From assembly GCA_947561715.1 (NCBI GenBank), contig OX387201.1, positions 16,010,001-16,074,000 on the forward strand: 64,000 nt of DNA, written 5' to 3'. Every line of letters begins with the position of its first letter. Within the stretch, counting starts at the first letter, position 1. This DNA comes from Ascidia mentula (lineage: Eukaryota > Chordata > Ascidiacea > Phlebobranchia > Ascidiidae). Made by a program: the position numbers and the translations under genes. Below the pieces are notes generated by a model. That model was given only the letters and a program-made list of their open reading frames with translations, had not been told where the DNA came from and did not search any database. This document shows positions 1 through 11,906 of this stretch, one piece after another.

Positions 1-352
1 ATGTTTTTCCTCATCTGGTCAATAGTTTGCACAAAATGTTGTGATTTTTCAATCAAATTATGTTGATGTACATTAGCATTTGTAAGTTTCAACGTGAGGC
101 CGCAAAGGTCGGCAAGACATTCTTCATATACTTCCTCACTTGCTCGATCTCTGACAATGGCTGCATTTAACAATACTGCGCTTCTGATTAAACATATCTT
201 CTGTTCATGTTTTCACATTTTTTAGCCAGTATTTTGTACTCTCTGCCCAATCTACACAATACATTTGCACACTGCAGTGGATCTTGCTCTCTTCCATGTT
301 TTCCACACATGGTTCTCAATTCAGCAGAAAATAATTTTATGTCTTCAGACAT
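1..352 (-). pseudogene. Broken 5' end of a second nucleotidyltransferase-TPR gene
   Basis: Positions 1-352 are nearly identical to 6001-6356, the first coding part of the intact nucleotidyltransferase-TPR gene. The start codon (CAT at 350-352) and the first ~40 codons are kept. Near 210-225 this copy lacks four bases relative to the intact copy, which shifts the frame about 45 codons in, and a TAG-type change lies close by. Similarity runs on through the 5' flank to about position 600, so promoter and coding start were duplicated together. The copy continues off the left edge, so the nucleotidyltransferase core is not visible. What is seen is the alignment and the frame break. That the locus is dead is inferred; a start further in could still give a shortened product. 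Confidence 0.85.
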
Positions 353-600
353 TGTTTTTATGACCTATCCAAAATTATTGAAATCAGATTCAGTTTGACC
401 TTATATTCCCTCCATTTGAACTATCTGTAACATATTACGGCTTAAATTTGAAACAAATCCCAAAGCCGATACACGCTGCTGTTACATGGTAGATTATTCA
501 GCAACTAATATTATGCTTACTTCCCTGTTTATCATCGAAGTGACTCTATCACAAAACAAAACAAAGCAGAGCAGTGACGTCAGTATAGCTAGAATGTGTG
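353..600 (-). promoter_or_regulatory. Duplicated 5' flank with a perfect CRE
   Basis: This stretch aligns with 6357-6565 upstream of the intact gene. Both copies keep the palindromic TGACGTCA (575-582 here, 6539-6546 in the intact copy) although the bases around it have drifted. TGACGTCA is the consensus CREB/ATF site. Its role here is inferred from conservation between the two copies only. Confidence 0.5.
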
Positions 601-1375
601 GGTAGATACTTTAACCTTATCACGGAAGAACAATGGAGATTTCCCCGGTTCAGGCGTGGCATGTGTAAACTAGCATTTACGACATGTTTGCTGGAAATAT
701 CATTCTTTCCGGACTAAAATAGTTATCTAGGAATTACACAGGGTTATTTCAAAAACAAGCAAAACATCTTACTTAAACGAAAGTGGTTGCAGCCGATGCC
801 CTGCACCAGGGCTTATGAATGTCAAAATGGACTCACGAACTTGCGTCCTAAAGCTTTTCAGCTGGCATGGATTTTTAAATGATTTAAACATACATCTATT
901 TCCTGTCCTGTGGTAAATCCTGCACTGGGTGGTGCAGAACATAAATTCACACTAAACACGAAAACTGAAACCACTTTTATCACAATCAACACACACCATT
1001 TGCATTTTTCCATTTCTCTCATGACTGTCACTTTCTTCTTAACGCTCTGAATCATTTTGTAATACAGAATCTACCTGTGAGCGCGTTATTGGTGGGTTTC
1101 TACACCCCTGTTTGAAGGTCAAATAACACTTGAAAATGCATATAGTTCCATGTAGGTCCAACTTGATAAAGGATATGGGTCACGTCTATCCTTACCACAG
1201 GATACATTGCCCTCTCAGCCATAAGTGATAAATATGTTCTCTTCTACAGTTTAAACTTATTTGCGGTAAACATGTAATCAGTCAGACAACTCTCGTTAGC
1301 AACTAGAAGAGCAAAGGAACCGAAAGTGGTTTAAGAATGTCAGAAAGCACCCATGTTTGTCGAAATTTAAATCAT
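601..1375. other. Non-coding stretch, nothing recognised
   Basis: AT-rich sequence with only short open frames that lack family resemblance. I see no clear repeat ends. It separates the nucleotidyltransferase relic from the PINK1-like relic. Confidence 0.5.
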
Positions 1376-1493
1376 TTTATTACCCAGAGAAAATCCTATA
1401 CCAAGCAAAGTAAACACAAACCTTGTGATTTTAAAACGCAACCGTTTTGTCATAAAAACGTTGTATTGTAGCGGGTGCTAGATAGCGTGTCTT

Positions 1494-2085
1494 TTATTGA
1501 CTGCCCGTCGCAAGATTCACCTCCTTTTTCGAGAGCCACTCTTCAATCAATTCAAGGGTGGCATCCGCCACATTACTCCTCCCCAGAAGCGGGATGCTGT
1601 TTTTTTTGACGCCCTCTTTTACGAACTTGCCCAACACAGGTTCCGGTTTGGAGCAGTCGACTATAGCAAGTTTAAAGCGATTTAATGGAAACAGATTGTC
1701 CAACACCTTAAATGTATATCACAAAATACTTTTCGTGACGAGCACACACTTTAAAAAGACCTTCATACGGTGGCGAAACTGGGGGAAGATATCCATCTTT
1801 ACGCACGAGAACACATGTGCAATTGCGTAACAAAAGTGTCACAAATGCACGAATGCGACAATGTTTTTACCACTGAACCATCAAGATAAATTGTGATGAT
1901 TATTTTTGCTGGTGTTAGTGGCTCTCAAGCGATTCATCTAACAAGATTACAAATCATTCGTACCTCTAATTCCCACTTAAATATACACAGATCCCGACTA
2001 AAGGAGTCTGCTGCACTCATCACAGTTTTACTTCACTTCACGTACCTCCAAAACAGCAACCAAATCCGGGAAACGACGGAGATAA
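1494..2085 (-). pseudogene. Relic of a second PINK1-like gene, 3' exons only
   Basis: Three pieces match exons of the intact PINK1-like gene in the same order. Positions 2020-2080 resemble its exon 9, including a P-G-F-G-C-C-F-G-G-T stretch at the DFG position. In that exon the splice acceptor has been lost to a small deletion and an in-frame stop (TGA) replaces an arginine codon. Positions 1745-1825 give an LPP-V-PP stretch like the LPxL..VPPDV part of PINK1. Positions 1494-1706 are an open 70-codon segment resembling the C-terminal extension exon (pattern V..F..E.V.KK..P.L). An AATAAA (minus strand) sits at 1376-1381, about 115 nt past the stop, much as in the intact gene. No upstream exons are seen before 3156, so the copy is truncated. 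Exon 9 is the strongest match; the other two are weak. Confidence 0.6.
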
Positions 2086-2105
2086 GAGAGTTTCCTAATG
2101 TCTGA

Positions 2106-3011
2106 AAACAAATTGTGGGCACTCCGGGCAATATAATAAATTGTGAGGAACATTGATAGAATAGAATGTGCCTGAGCGAGGTAGATCACATTAAATTCTG
2201 GTGAAGTCTAGTCTTTACAATGGAAAATCCTTAGTTTCCAAGCAAATGCAACGATCTTATAATTATAAAGCTAAATTATTAAGCGAATCCTGTTTCCCAT
2301 GTGAACTGTTAAGTGCTAGTTCATGAAATAGTGTAAATTGTTTCCTCTCCTCTGGGCTGTCTGTGGTGCAGTCGTGTTTGGTCATTCATTCTATTCTATT
2401 TCTATTGGTTGCCACGTAAACTGCCCAAGAAAAAAAGAATTCGGAAGTTAAACGTTGCCTGCCTCGGTCCACATTAAGGACCGGGGTACGGCATAATTTA
2501 TGAAAAGAGAAGTGTTTACTCACACGCTACACAAACAATATCGTTCGTGAGCCATGTTTGCTATTCATGGGTCCCCACACTGGTATGGGCCCTGCATGGT
2601 GCGACGCAATGGGGTGTCTTTAATATATAGAATGGGAGCCATTCTTTAAATAAGATTTCAAAATTCTTCATATCCTTGTATTATAATCGCAAATCAATGG
2701 TAGTTTGTAGAAAAACGAAACAACAAGATGTGTGTGGAATAATGTTAATACTTGCGATCGATTCAATATTATTGCACATGGAGGCAGATAAGCACACATC
2801 AGATGTTTTGTGCAAGGTACTTTTGAACCCAAATACAACCAATCGGAAATAACACGAATGAACAAAATACGATAAAAGCAAAATTGACTAGATTTTGCTA
2901 AAATTCAAATGTATATCCATGAAGGAGCTCTTCGGAAAAGGATATATGTATAGACAGAGTTGCCTCCTAACATTATGGAATATTGGACTTGTGATTTAAT
3001 ATTAATTAAGC
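2106..3011. other. Non-coding stretch between relic and gene
   Basis: No supported gene. A 13-bp inverted match (ATAGAATAGAATG near 2156 and its complement near 2388) may mark a small foldback element of about 250 bp, but the arms are too short to be sure. The 3' untranslated region of the gene at 3156 probably reaches in here: ATTAAA on the minus strand lies at 2995-3000. Confidence 0.4.
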
Positions 3012-3153
3012 CAGGGTTTCTCAACGGCCTTGAGGAACGTGGTCTGCATGAGTCTTTTGCTTGTCGTCTGCGTATTTGTATATGAGCGGGAGCCACAGGT
3101 CCAGGGGCATTGCTGTAGGGCCCCACAAAGCCATAAAATGTTGAGAAAGCCCG
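3012..3153. mobile_element. Short hAT-like MITE touching the end of the TPR gene
   Basis: The ends CAGGGTTTCTCAAC (3012-3025) and GTTGAGAAAGCCCG (3140-3153) are imperfect inverted repeats of the type found on non-autonomous hAT elements. The flanks AATTAAGC and ACTTAAGT could be a worn 8-bp target duplication. The element has no coding capacity. Its right end lies two bases from the stop codon of the nucleotidyltransferase-TPR gene, so the present stop and 3' untranslated region are shaped by the insertion site. Confidence 0.5.
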
Positions 3154-3155
3154 AC

Positions 3156-6100
3156 TTAAGTACATTTATCTATTAATTCTTCACAATACCGCAATTTATA
3201 ATCTGAAACCTGCCTCCTTTTATACAGATCATAAGCAAGTTCAAACTTTGTCAATGCCTCTGGTCGCCTTCCTAAGTGCAGCAAACAACTGCCAATCGTG
3301 CAATAGCTCTGTGCCCGATAGTCCAAATCGGTTGCGCAAAGTACATCCAAACTATTTAGAGAATAGTGAAGCGCCTTCTCGTAGTAGCCAAGTTCAAGGC
3401 AGGTTGAGGCAAGCCATAAATTGCACTGACCTATATCGTTTTGTGAATCATTTCGGTCGAGATAAGTAGATTGGATTAGTGCATGTTTGAGGAGAGGAAA
3501 CGCGCTGTAGAATCTATTTAGTTTGTAGTGGCAAAAACCAAGCAAAAAGTAACAATCGGCTTTTTCTTTGGTGCCAAAGCGACTTTCCGGTTCCAAGCTC
3601 TTTACTAAAATTTCAAGAAACTTTTGAGCACTATCAAGACTGTTGCTCTCTATCAGTTCGTTGACTATGTTTGTTAAAGTTGAGATGAGTTCATCGTACC
3701 TCGAGATACTCGCTTGGATCCAAATATCAGCAGCTGTGACGAAACTTTCACAACTCAAGTCATGCTGGTGATTTTTGTAGTAGGAATATCCAAGGCCCAA
3801 ATGGCAAGCTGCGATATCTTTCATGTAGGTTTCGCTGGTAGAACAACGGTTCTTTATCAGCGCTTGTAATCTTGCCAAGGCTGAAGCAAAACATGAAATT
3901 GCCTGTTCGTTTCTACAGAGTTCTTGAAAACACTTGGCTTTGCCTATTTCGCACTTGGCAAGGTTAAATGCATTGAACTGAACAGCTCCCGTTCGAATCA
4001 TACTCTCAAATTGTTTGAAATGATTTAAAGCTTCTTTGTATCTTCCGGTTTGAGATAAACGTTTGGCCAACTGAAATTTAAGTTGGTTTTCTGTCTCCAA
4101 AGAAGTCGTTCGTTGCAATAATTCTTCAATTATTTCGATTTCTATTGCTCTGTAATGTCTGTGCTCTGGATGGCTGGTCTTGGAGGCCTTCCGGAAGACA
4201 GCATGGGCAACTGCAAATATTAAAAAAAAACTTTGGAGTAAAAAATTTTTCATGCCTGCAAAAATATCTCCGGATAAAATCCACTGAATGTTATTCTCTT
4301 GTTTTCGAGTCCCAACATTTAATGACGTCATTGTAGTGAAGCGGATTAATTGAACTTATCGTTGAGTTTCTCTTATTTACTGTTTTTTGTTTATTACTAC
4401 AGCGTTTGTGTCGTGCATTCGATTTTCGTACATAAACAACAATTAGTACACGATCCCAAGCGCCGATATTGAGCACATTTTCTGTTAGATTTGATATCTA
4501 TATAAGAATTTGATCGAATATTTAAATCTACGTGTATTATTCTGTGTATAATTTAACCACTAGGGTTCAGTCTGCAACATCCCTACTTTACACACGACAA
4601 GTCTACAAATCCTATGACACGAAAGGAGGTTTATCTTTTGATTAAATTTACCTTCGAGCCCAATGCAACAGTTGGGGCGTTTCCTAATCTTCTCGTACAC
4701 TTCGCATGCTTCACAATATCTTTCCAAGTTAGTAAAACAAAAAAACAGGGTGTGGAGGCAGAAGAGTTCGTCGTCATCATCACTACATGTTCTTCGGCCT
4801 TTCAACAAAGCACGACCTTCTGCTATCGCTTTATCATAACATTTTAGCCAATATAATATAGCCAACTTGCTTAACCTTCCAAGTTCAGAATCACTTTCAA
4901 GAGCAGTATTGTCACAGGAATGTTTAACCAAGGATTGTAATGTCAAAGCCGTTTCAAAATACCTGACCACGTTGTCTTGCCCCAACATCTCTACAAGCGA
5001 ATCGCTCACAATATCATACTGGCCTTTGCGTTTTGTGTAAACGCGCAAACGTAATTCGCACGCCAAAGATAATGCAAACAAAATGTCCTCCATTAGGGAT
5101 TGATTGATGACGTTTATCTCAAATAATTTGCGCGCTATGTCAAAGGACGACTGTGCGGCCAGTCTGTGGATTCTACCCAGTGCAGCAACAAACAAGCTCG
5201 TACTTCGGTAGACCAAACGTTTAACATCAAATATTTCTGTTTGGTGTAAAGAGGGTAAAGTTGTCAAGGGATTAAAATTATTAATGTCAGCATCTAAACT
5301 TGCTGCAATACGGCCAAGGTCACCAATCAGCGCTTTACTTTTAAGGCCATCTCGGTATAACTCATAAACAGCTTGTGAACCAGACACAAAGCATGTGCTT
5401 TCGAGCACTTCCGCCAAGCGATAGCCGTTTTTCAAAGCTTCGTCTTTATCCAAATATTTCAGCATGTGTGACACTGGTTTAATGAGCTCTGTTCTCCAAT
5501 GTTTGTTTTCTGTTTCCATTCTTCCCAAAGGAAATTTCGATGCGTGTGGCATCATTCCATCAAAAGATACACCTCTTGGTGTGTTCTCGTCATAAAACCA
5601 ATTATTCTCTTCACATTCCTGGTCGTTTAGGTAAGGTAGCGCAGCACTTGGAATGATGGTTTCTCCAAAGTTGATTACAATCAAATGAAAAATAACTGAC
5701 ACCCATCTAAAGTACTCCAGCATTTCTTCATAATCATCTCTCTCGTATACATTGTCCTGCAATAGATATGCATGTTCAAAATCAGAATACGGAGTAATCT
5801 CACTCATAGCAAGGGATCCCATACCAATAAGTGCATATTCGCATGGACATGGTCCTATAACTGATGTGCTATAATCCATAATGTCAGACATAAGTGATTT
5901 ATATTGATAAGTTATCAATAATTGTAGTTTTTCCAAACTTTCGGCTCTGGATCTAAAGGCATTTCCGCCTGAAATCTCAAGTTCTTTCAGGCGTGACGAT
6001 ATGTTTTTCCTCATCTGGTCAATAGTTTGCACAAAATGTTGTGATTTTTCAATCAAATTATGTTCATGTATTTTAGCATTTGTAAGTTTCAACGTGAGGC

Positions 6101-6356
6101 CGCAAAGGTCGGCAAGACATTCTTCATATACTTCCTCACTTGCTCGATCTCTGACAATGGCTGCATTTAACAATACAGCGCTTCTGATTAAACATATCTT
6201 CTGTTCATGTTTGCAGTCACATTTTTCAGCCAGTATTTTGTACTCTCTGCCCAATCTAAACAACACATTTGCACACTGCAGTGGATCTTGCTCTCTTCCA
6301 TGTTTTCCACACATAGTTCTCAATTCGGCAGAAAATAATTTGATGTCTTCAGACAT
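3156..6356 (-). CDS. GlnD-type nucleotidyltransferase fused to TPR repeats
   Basis: Two exons: 6356-4652 and 4210-3156 (intron 4211-4651, GT-AG, phase 1), giving 919 aa. Residues ~178-194 carry G-M-G-S-L-A then Y-S-D-F-E. This fits the hG[GS]...D-h-E signature of the DNA polymerase beta-like nucleotidyltransferase fold as found in the protein-PII uridylyltransferase/DUF294 group. The downstream half is helical; exon 2 contains clear TPR units (for example the stretches starting QLAKRLSQTGRYKEAL, CYFLLGFCHYKL and SYCTIGSCLLHLGRRPEAL). Proteins pairing this domain with TPRs are, to my knowledge, scattered in invertebrates and have no settled function. No signal peptide is seen. The start is the first ATG; the flank upstream is shared with the duplicate. 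Transfer of a nucleotide to a protein or small molecule is an inference from the fold only. Confidence 0.85.
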
Positions 6357-6538
6357 TGTTTTTATGGCCTATCCAAAATTATTGAAATCAGATTTCACTA
6401 TCTGTACCGTATTACAGCTTTAATTGAAAACAAATCCCAAAGCCTGCTGTTACCTGGTAGATTATAAAGAAACTAATATTGTGCTTACTTCCCTGTTTAT
6501 CATGGAAGTGACTGGATCACAAAAACTAAGCAGAGCAG

Positions 6539-6546
6539 TGACGTCA
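6539..6546. promoter_or_regulatory. CRE (TGACGTCA) upstream of the nucleotidyltransferase-TPR gene
   Basis: Perfect palindromic CREB/ATF consensus about 185 nt upstream of the start codon. It is kept in the decayed duplicate at 575-582. Function is inferred. Confidence 0.45.
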
Positions 6547-6565
6547 GTATAGATATAATGTGTCA

Positions 6566-7413
6566 AGATGGAATACACTTTTTACATTTGAAGTATGACT
6601 GTTGATAAAAACAGAAACTTTAAACTAGGTATGTTTAGAAGCTTACCTTGGAATATTTAAAACTTGACAAAAATAGTTATCATTGCATGTTATTTAACAG
6701 CAGCAAACTTATAGTTTGGGAACACATTTTCCAAGTAATCCAATTTCTGTTTGCTAATTAAACTATTTTATGCCTGTTTTCTACGATCTTGCAAAATAAA
6801 TGCTGATCCCATTATAAACTACTAGTAGATCACAAGAAATTGTGTCAACGCATTGTCTGAAGCATCGGTTTCATGCCCCACGAACGACAAAGGTTTAGCC
6901 GTTGCGCTGTACCCATGACCATGCATAGCAACATTGACCCACGATCACTATTGTTCACTTTGAAATGAAAGAATTTCTATTGTAAATCTGAGCCCCACCT
7001 ATATTTACATGCGCACACCAGAAAAAAGGTTCTCGGGAATTTTATTTCTTACAATGGCGGTTTAGCTATTTGCTTAAATGCGCAGCAATAAGGTAAGCAC
7101 GTACATTCAACACAGCTGCTTCCTGGTCTAACTCTAGCCACATTAAATAAACCATTTAGAAATGAAAGCAAAACTCGAACAAGATCAATTCACTTGTGGC
7201 TGAAATACTCGTCGATGCGCCGAGTTTGGCGCCAACAGTTTCGTGTCACATGTTTCGCGAACATTACTACATGTTGTGCACATGAACTAAGTTTTACGTT
7301 TTTGTAAATATTCATAGGTCAAACGCTGTCGATTCGGACCAAGCTAAATAATCCAGGTTATACTTGCCACCAAATATATCCTGGAATCACGAACGACCAA
7401 GTACGTTTAAAGC
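6566..7413. other. Intergenic stretch, nothing recognised
   Basis: No open frame with family resemblance, no clear repeat ends. It lies between the 5' flank of the nucleotidyltransferase-TPR gene and the 3' end of the PINK1-like gene. Confidence 0.5.
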
Positions 7414-7419
7414 TTTATT
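7414..7419 (-). terminator. Poly(A) signal of the PINK1-like gene
   Basis: AATAAA on the minus strand about 117 nt after the stop codon at 7536. The relic copy has the same hexamer at a similar distance. Confidence 0.6.
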
Positions 7420-7535
7420 ACAATTACACCACCAGCATTGTAACAAAAGAATTGCAAATAGTTTCATTAACGAAAAGAAAGCGGAAAATTTACAAGCGCG
7501 GAAAGGGTGATATTTGTACACAACATGATACACTG

Positions 7536-10500
7536 TCAGTTGATGACTATCCACATATCAAAGGCCTTCATCATTCTATCAGGATTCATTTCCTTGAAGA
7601 AATTCTCGCACACTTTGTACAGAACGGGATTTTCTTTTTTTCGCACAATCGCCTCGGCGAAGTGCGAAACCGCCCAACTGCGAAGGTTGCTAAGCAACGC
7701 TGCGTCATCTAGTGGTGGTACAGGAGCGACGGCGAAAATATCGAAATGCATTATGTCCGCTGCTTCTCGGGCTGTAGGTCTCTGCGCAATTACAATTCAG
7801 TGTAATGTATAAGGGTGGATTTTTATAATACACATGAAAAAAAGGAAAAAATATTAAGTGATTTACTAATTAATATGATTAAGTCTTAGCAAAAGAAAGT
7901 GAATCACGATAACTCAATGGTTTATTTGCGGTTAAAAAAGTTGGTTGATTAAAAGCCCTTCTTACTTCATTTCAATAATTCGAATGGATTTTAGTGTAAA
8001 TTGCGTTTTTAAGAAACAACAAAACGCATTTATTGGAAGTGTGACGTCATTCAATAAAAATAAACCTTGGCAGGGTCAACGCTCAACAAACTCCGGGCAA
8101 GATTTTTAACCGTTCTGGATGCATGGACATCAGTCAAGTCGGGGAGATCATTTTCTCTGTATGTTCTGGAGTCAAGACCATCCACTAAATAAAAACAAAC
8201 CATGGGTTGGACAATGGCGATCAACAACCAGACGTAACATGTTCAAAATCACTTTAAGCAACACGAAACTGTGACTTAGGTGCTGATACGCATACGTAAA
8301 ACTACGTGTTTAATTAGTGTATTCCCGTTTTTGCGTTGCCAAAAAAAATGCCAATAATTCATATTTCTTCTCATTGGCAACAGCAACTTTTCAAGCTAAT
8401 AGCTACATACATCATAATATATCATACAAGGATTAAAGTGGAGAATGATGTTATTTTCTGAATAACAACAACTGACCATGAAACAGGTTTGATCCTGTCA
8501 AGAGTTGGTAAAGCACAACACCGGCCATCCATACGTCACACTTCGTGTAATCCACTCTGCAACCTGGTGCGGGTTTTGCTCGTGATATCTGTGTACATTT
8601 TATTAGGTTTAAAATTTTCGTCAGTAAATGGAAACTAAACCTCTTAACGGCCACTACACCACACTCTCATGGAAACATCAGAAAAATGTTGCATGTTACT
8701 CTCTTTTTATCAACTGTGGTAAGAGTGGCTATACACCGTGCAATAAACAAATTCCAAGCCAAAAATGTTACGTTTTATGAAATACGATGACGAAATTTTC
8801 CTACCGCCACGTTATACCGAGGAAATAAATTTCTGCAATACCCCGTGTTTTACTCAGGTCTATAACTTTTAGTAGTTGCTGCTGCACTGTTTTTGACAGA
8901 CGGGAAGTTTACATGGCAAGAGCTTTCGCGAGCGCTATCTTGATTTATCAGGTCATAAATATTGCACCAGTAACTACAAGTAAAAAAAATAAAGCCATTG
9001 TGACGAATCGATATTCTTCACACTAAACATCTGCCTCCTAAGGTAACTGGACGGATGTTTCCTTGATTGATTGATGTAAAGGAAATCACCTTTACATGGG
9101 CGCCTGACTCGATAACCTTTATGGTTTTATCGGTGCCCATGCCATTTCATTTCCTTGTTTTTTGTTCGTCGCGTAGTTGCTTTTCTCGCAAAAATAAACA
9201 TGATTTGATTTGATTTGATAACCGCTCACAAACGCCATATTCAACAAGTATTTACCTCCGGAGGAATTGCGTGCGGTTTTCCGAATCGGGTGTCCAAACT
9301 TTTATCCTCAAATGGAACAAGTACCTCACTTCTTGTACCTCCAAAACACTGACCAAACCCGGAAAGTATCACATGGGGAATCTCTCCAGTTTCTAAATAA
9401 GTAATGTCCGAGCAGTTGCAGCATACGAGAAAAATACAAAATACAGCGCAAAAACTTTAGCTTGCTTTCAGCAATGAGAGAATGCTCAAGTTGCATGTTT
9501 GATTCAAAGTGTTAACTCATGGTAAGTAAAACATCCCCGACATATATAAATATGGTACAAGTGCAGCAGTTGGAATATTAAATTATTCCTGACATCCACC
9601 CAAGTAAACATTTTTGGAAAATAAAAGAAAACAAAACTACACCTACATGTCTTTTCACACCATAGTTATGTGGATTGATTATTTAAATTCAGAAACATAC
9701 CATCAAAATCCAACATAACATTATCAGGTGTTATATCCCTGTGAACAAAGTGGTGAGCTTCGAGATGAGCGAGAGCCTCCAGAGTTTGTAGAAACAGTAT
9801 AGAAGTTATGTCCGGACCAACTTCCCTCTTATCCATGTATGACGATAAGTTTGTGGCACATCTGAAAAGACTTTGACATGATCAAAGACAATTACAATGG
9901 ACGAACATTATTCACAAATTAAATTTGTCTAATTTGAATATTTTCAATGATTTTAAAAAATTTAAATGCAAAGAATAAAGAAAAAAATGACTTTACCTCT
10001 TGGTGACAGCAAAGAGCACATGATTTCCGTTTCCTTGACGATCAGAAGAAAATCTTTCAGATTCATTTTTCTGGTTTAAATTACCAAAAAAGACTTTCTC
10101 AAAGTGGATAATGTTGTCATGTTGTGGTAAGTCTTTCTTCCTAGGTTGAGTTCTACGTACATGAGATGGCGATTGAAATAAATTGCAGTGTGAATAATTA
10201 CAAACAAACACCTGACATAAAAACAAGGTTTTTAACACTACTTTACACAGTAAAGATTGAGACATGTTTCTGAGAACAAAAAGGCCAAAACACAGACATG
10301 TTTTATTTATTTCATGAATGTCTATTTGCTGTACCATGGCCTTATAACAATTTTACTATTAACATAACTTGTACCCATTGTGAAACGTATATCTTCCACG
10401 TCCACAACATGCAAGCTCAGAATCATGATAATTAAGCACAGATAAAGGTGACTCATATCGTGGAACTGAATGAAAAGCCTTCACTGAAATTTCTGTGAAC

Positions 10501-11906
10501 ATAAAGTAAATTACATTTTCTTTACATGTTTTCATGGACATAAAATGAAAAAAAATAAAATAAAAAGAAATTTCACCTTTCTGATACATAGGTTGTGGTC
10601 CAATGGAACTTTCACAAAAATCAAACTCAGAACAAGTTTTTTCAGATTGCAAATCATCCAATTCACTTTCCTATAAATCATTTTTTGTTAAAATTATTAT
10701 GTTGTGGATCTGTTGCATTAGGGCACAAGTTAAACAAAAAAAAATTTTGATAATTAAGATATGCCAGAATTCTTTCAATAAGCATAGTGCCCTAAATTGT
10801 GCATATACCTCAGCTATTAAAGCTGCATCATAAGTAGTTCCACTTGTATCCACAGAAATAGGCAGTTCCAGCTTGTAATCATTTAAACTGTTTCCCTCTT
10901 CTTCGGAGATCAGAGGAGAACAAGTTGATTCAGAGGGAAACAATGACTGTAATATCAAATCAGCTAATTGTTATGTCATAAAAGACATAATTCCACAGTA
11001 CAGCAGGAAAAAAAAACTAAGCCTTGTGAAACAATTTAGGCAAAATAATATTTAAATATATAGTGACCATATTTCAATACTTACATGCTACACATAGTGC
11101 ACACAGTAGCAACATTTTATTGACAAAATTAATAGTGCTAAAAATTACCAACTAAAGCAGCCAAACATAAAACAATAAACCTTCAAGTCAGCACAAATTC
11201 TGTCATATATTTCATATTGCTTTTTAGCATCCAATATCTTTTCTTGCATATCTTCTTGATAAAGAAACAAGCCTGCAAAGGCAAGCAAGTGGTTTTTCCT
11301 TGGTCTTCTCCACATAAAGTCTTTGCTAAAAAAGCTGCGAGCTCTCACATCACAGTAGAGCAATTTCTTTTGTGCTTTTATTGCATTTTCTGCAGCAAAA
11401 GAATAGAAATTGTTCTTTTGAATAATGATTCTTTATAATACATATGTAATGACTGCAAGTGAATTACTGTTGTCAGACTTTCTCTTTATTATGTCAAGAC
11501 AATCTAAAACTGACAATCATAAAAATTATCATTTTTTAAATCTTGGTTATTTAGCTGTTTGGATCAGTTTTTTCACCTTTAAGGGTTGTTTTGTAATTTG
11601 TGAATCCTGGTTTCCAGTATTGTTGAACATTTTTTCTTGGACATATGGAAGATTCTGATACATTCTGTACAATTGCTTTCTCAAGTATAGCTTGTTGTTT
11701 TGATGTAACTGAAAGTAGAAAGTAAAAACATGTTTTCAAAATATTTTGCTGCCAGGTTCTACAGAATAAAATAATTGTCACCCACCTTTTGTAACAATGT
11801 TTTCAATGGACTCACAGACATTCTGGTATTTGACTGATATCTTTTTGTATCCCCATGATCCTATGGATTTAACAGTGCGAGGCAGAAAGTAGCTTGTGTT
11901 CACCAT
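7536..11906 (-). CDS. PINK1: PINK1-like mitochondrial kinase homologue with degenerate active site
   Basis: Twelve exons join in frame to 580 aa (human PINK1 is 581): 11906-11786, 11708-11577, 11389-11181, 10946-10809, 10670-10577, 10492-10375, 10152-9997, 9861-9701, 9392-9256, 8588-8477, 8184-8066, 7781-7536. The first ~30 residues are basic with no acidic residue, like a mitochondrial presequence. HLLAFAGLFLYQ (~118-129) sits at the PINK1 membrane segment and is followed by the E-rich helix. Kinase marks: ISVK (K236), HRD (D365), N370, then a PINK1-style C-lobe (VDYTKCDVW) and C-terminal extension. The family kinase phosphorylates ubiquitin and Parkin on damaged mitochondria. Here DFG reads GFG (G388), HRDLKxxN reads HRDITPDN, and the glycine-rich loop reads SVDTSGTTY, so activity is doubtful. 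An in-frame TAA upstream of the ATG supports the start. A second, canonical PINK1 elsewhere cannot be excluded. Confidence 0.9.
9050..9220 (-). repeat. Hairpin-rich short interspersed repeat with (GATTT)n tail
   Basis: Lies in an intron of the PINK1-like gene. Positions 9081-9143, read on the minus strand, match 19520-19579 over about 60 bp, so this is a dispersed family. It contains two small self-complementary stems (GTAAAGG..CCTTTAC and GATAACC..GGTTTTATC). It is followed at 9201-9220 by a short TGATT tandem, like the microsatellite tails of non-LTR retroposons. The class (SINE or MITE) is unsure. Confidence 0.5.

Noticed and set aside
2905-3165. 86-codon minus-strand frame near the 3' end of the TPR gene
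   Set aside because: It lies largely in the MITE and shows no homology.
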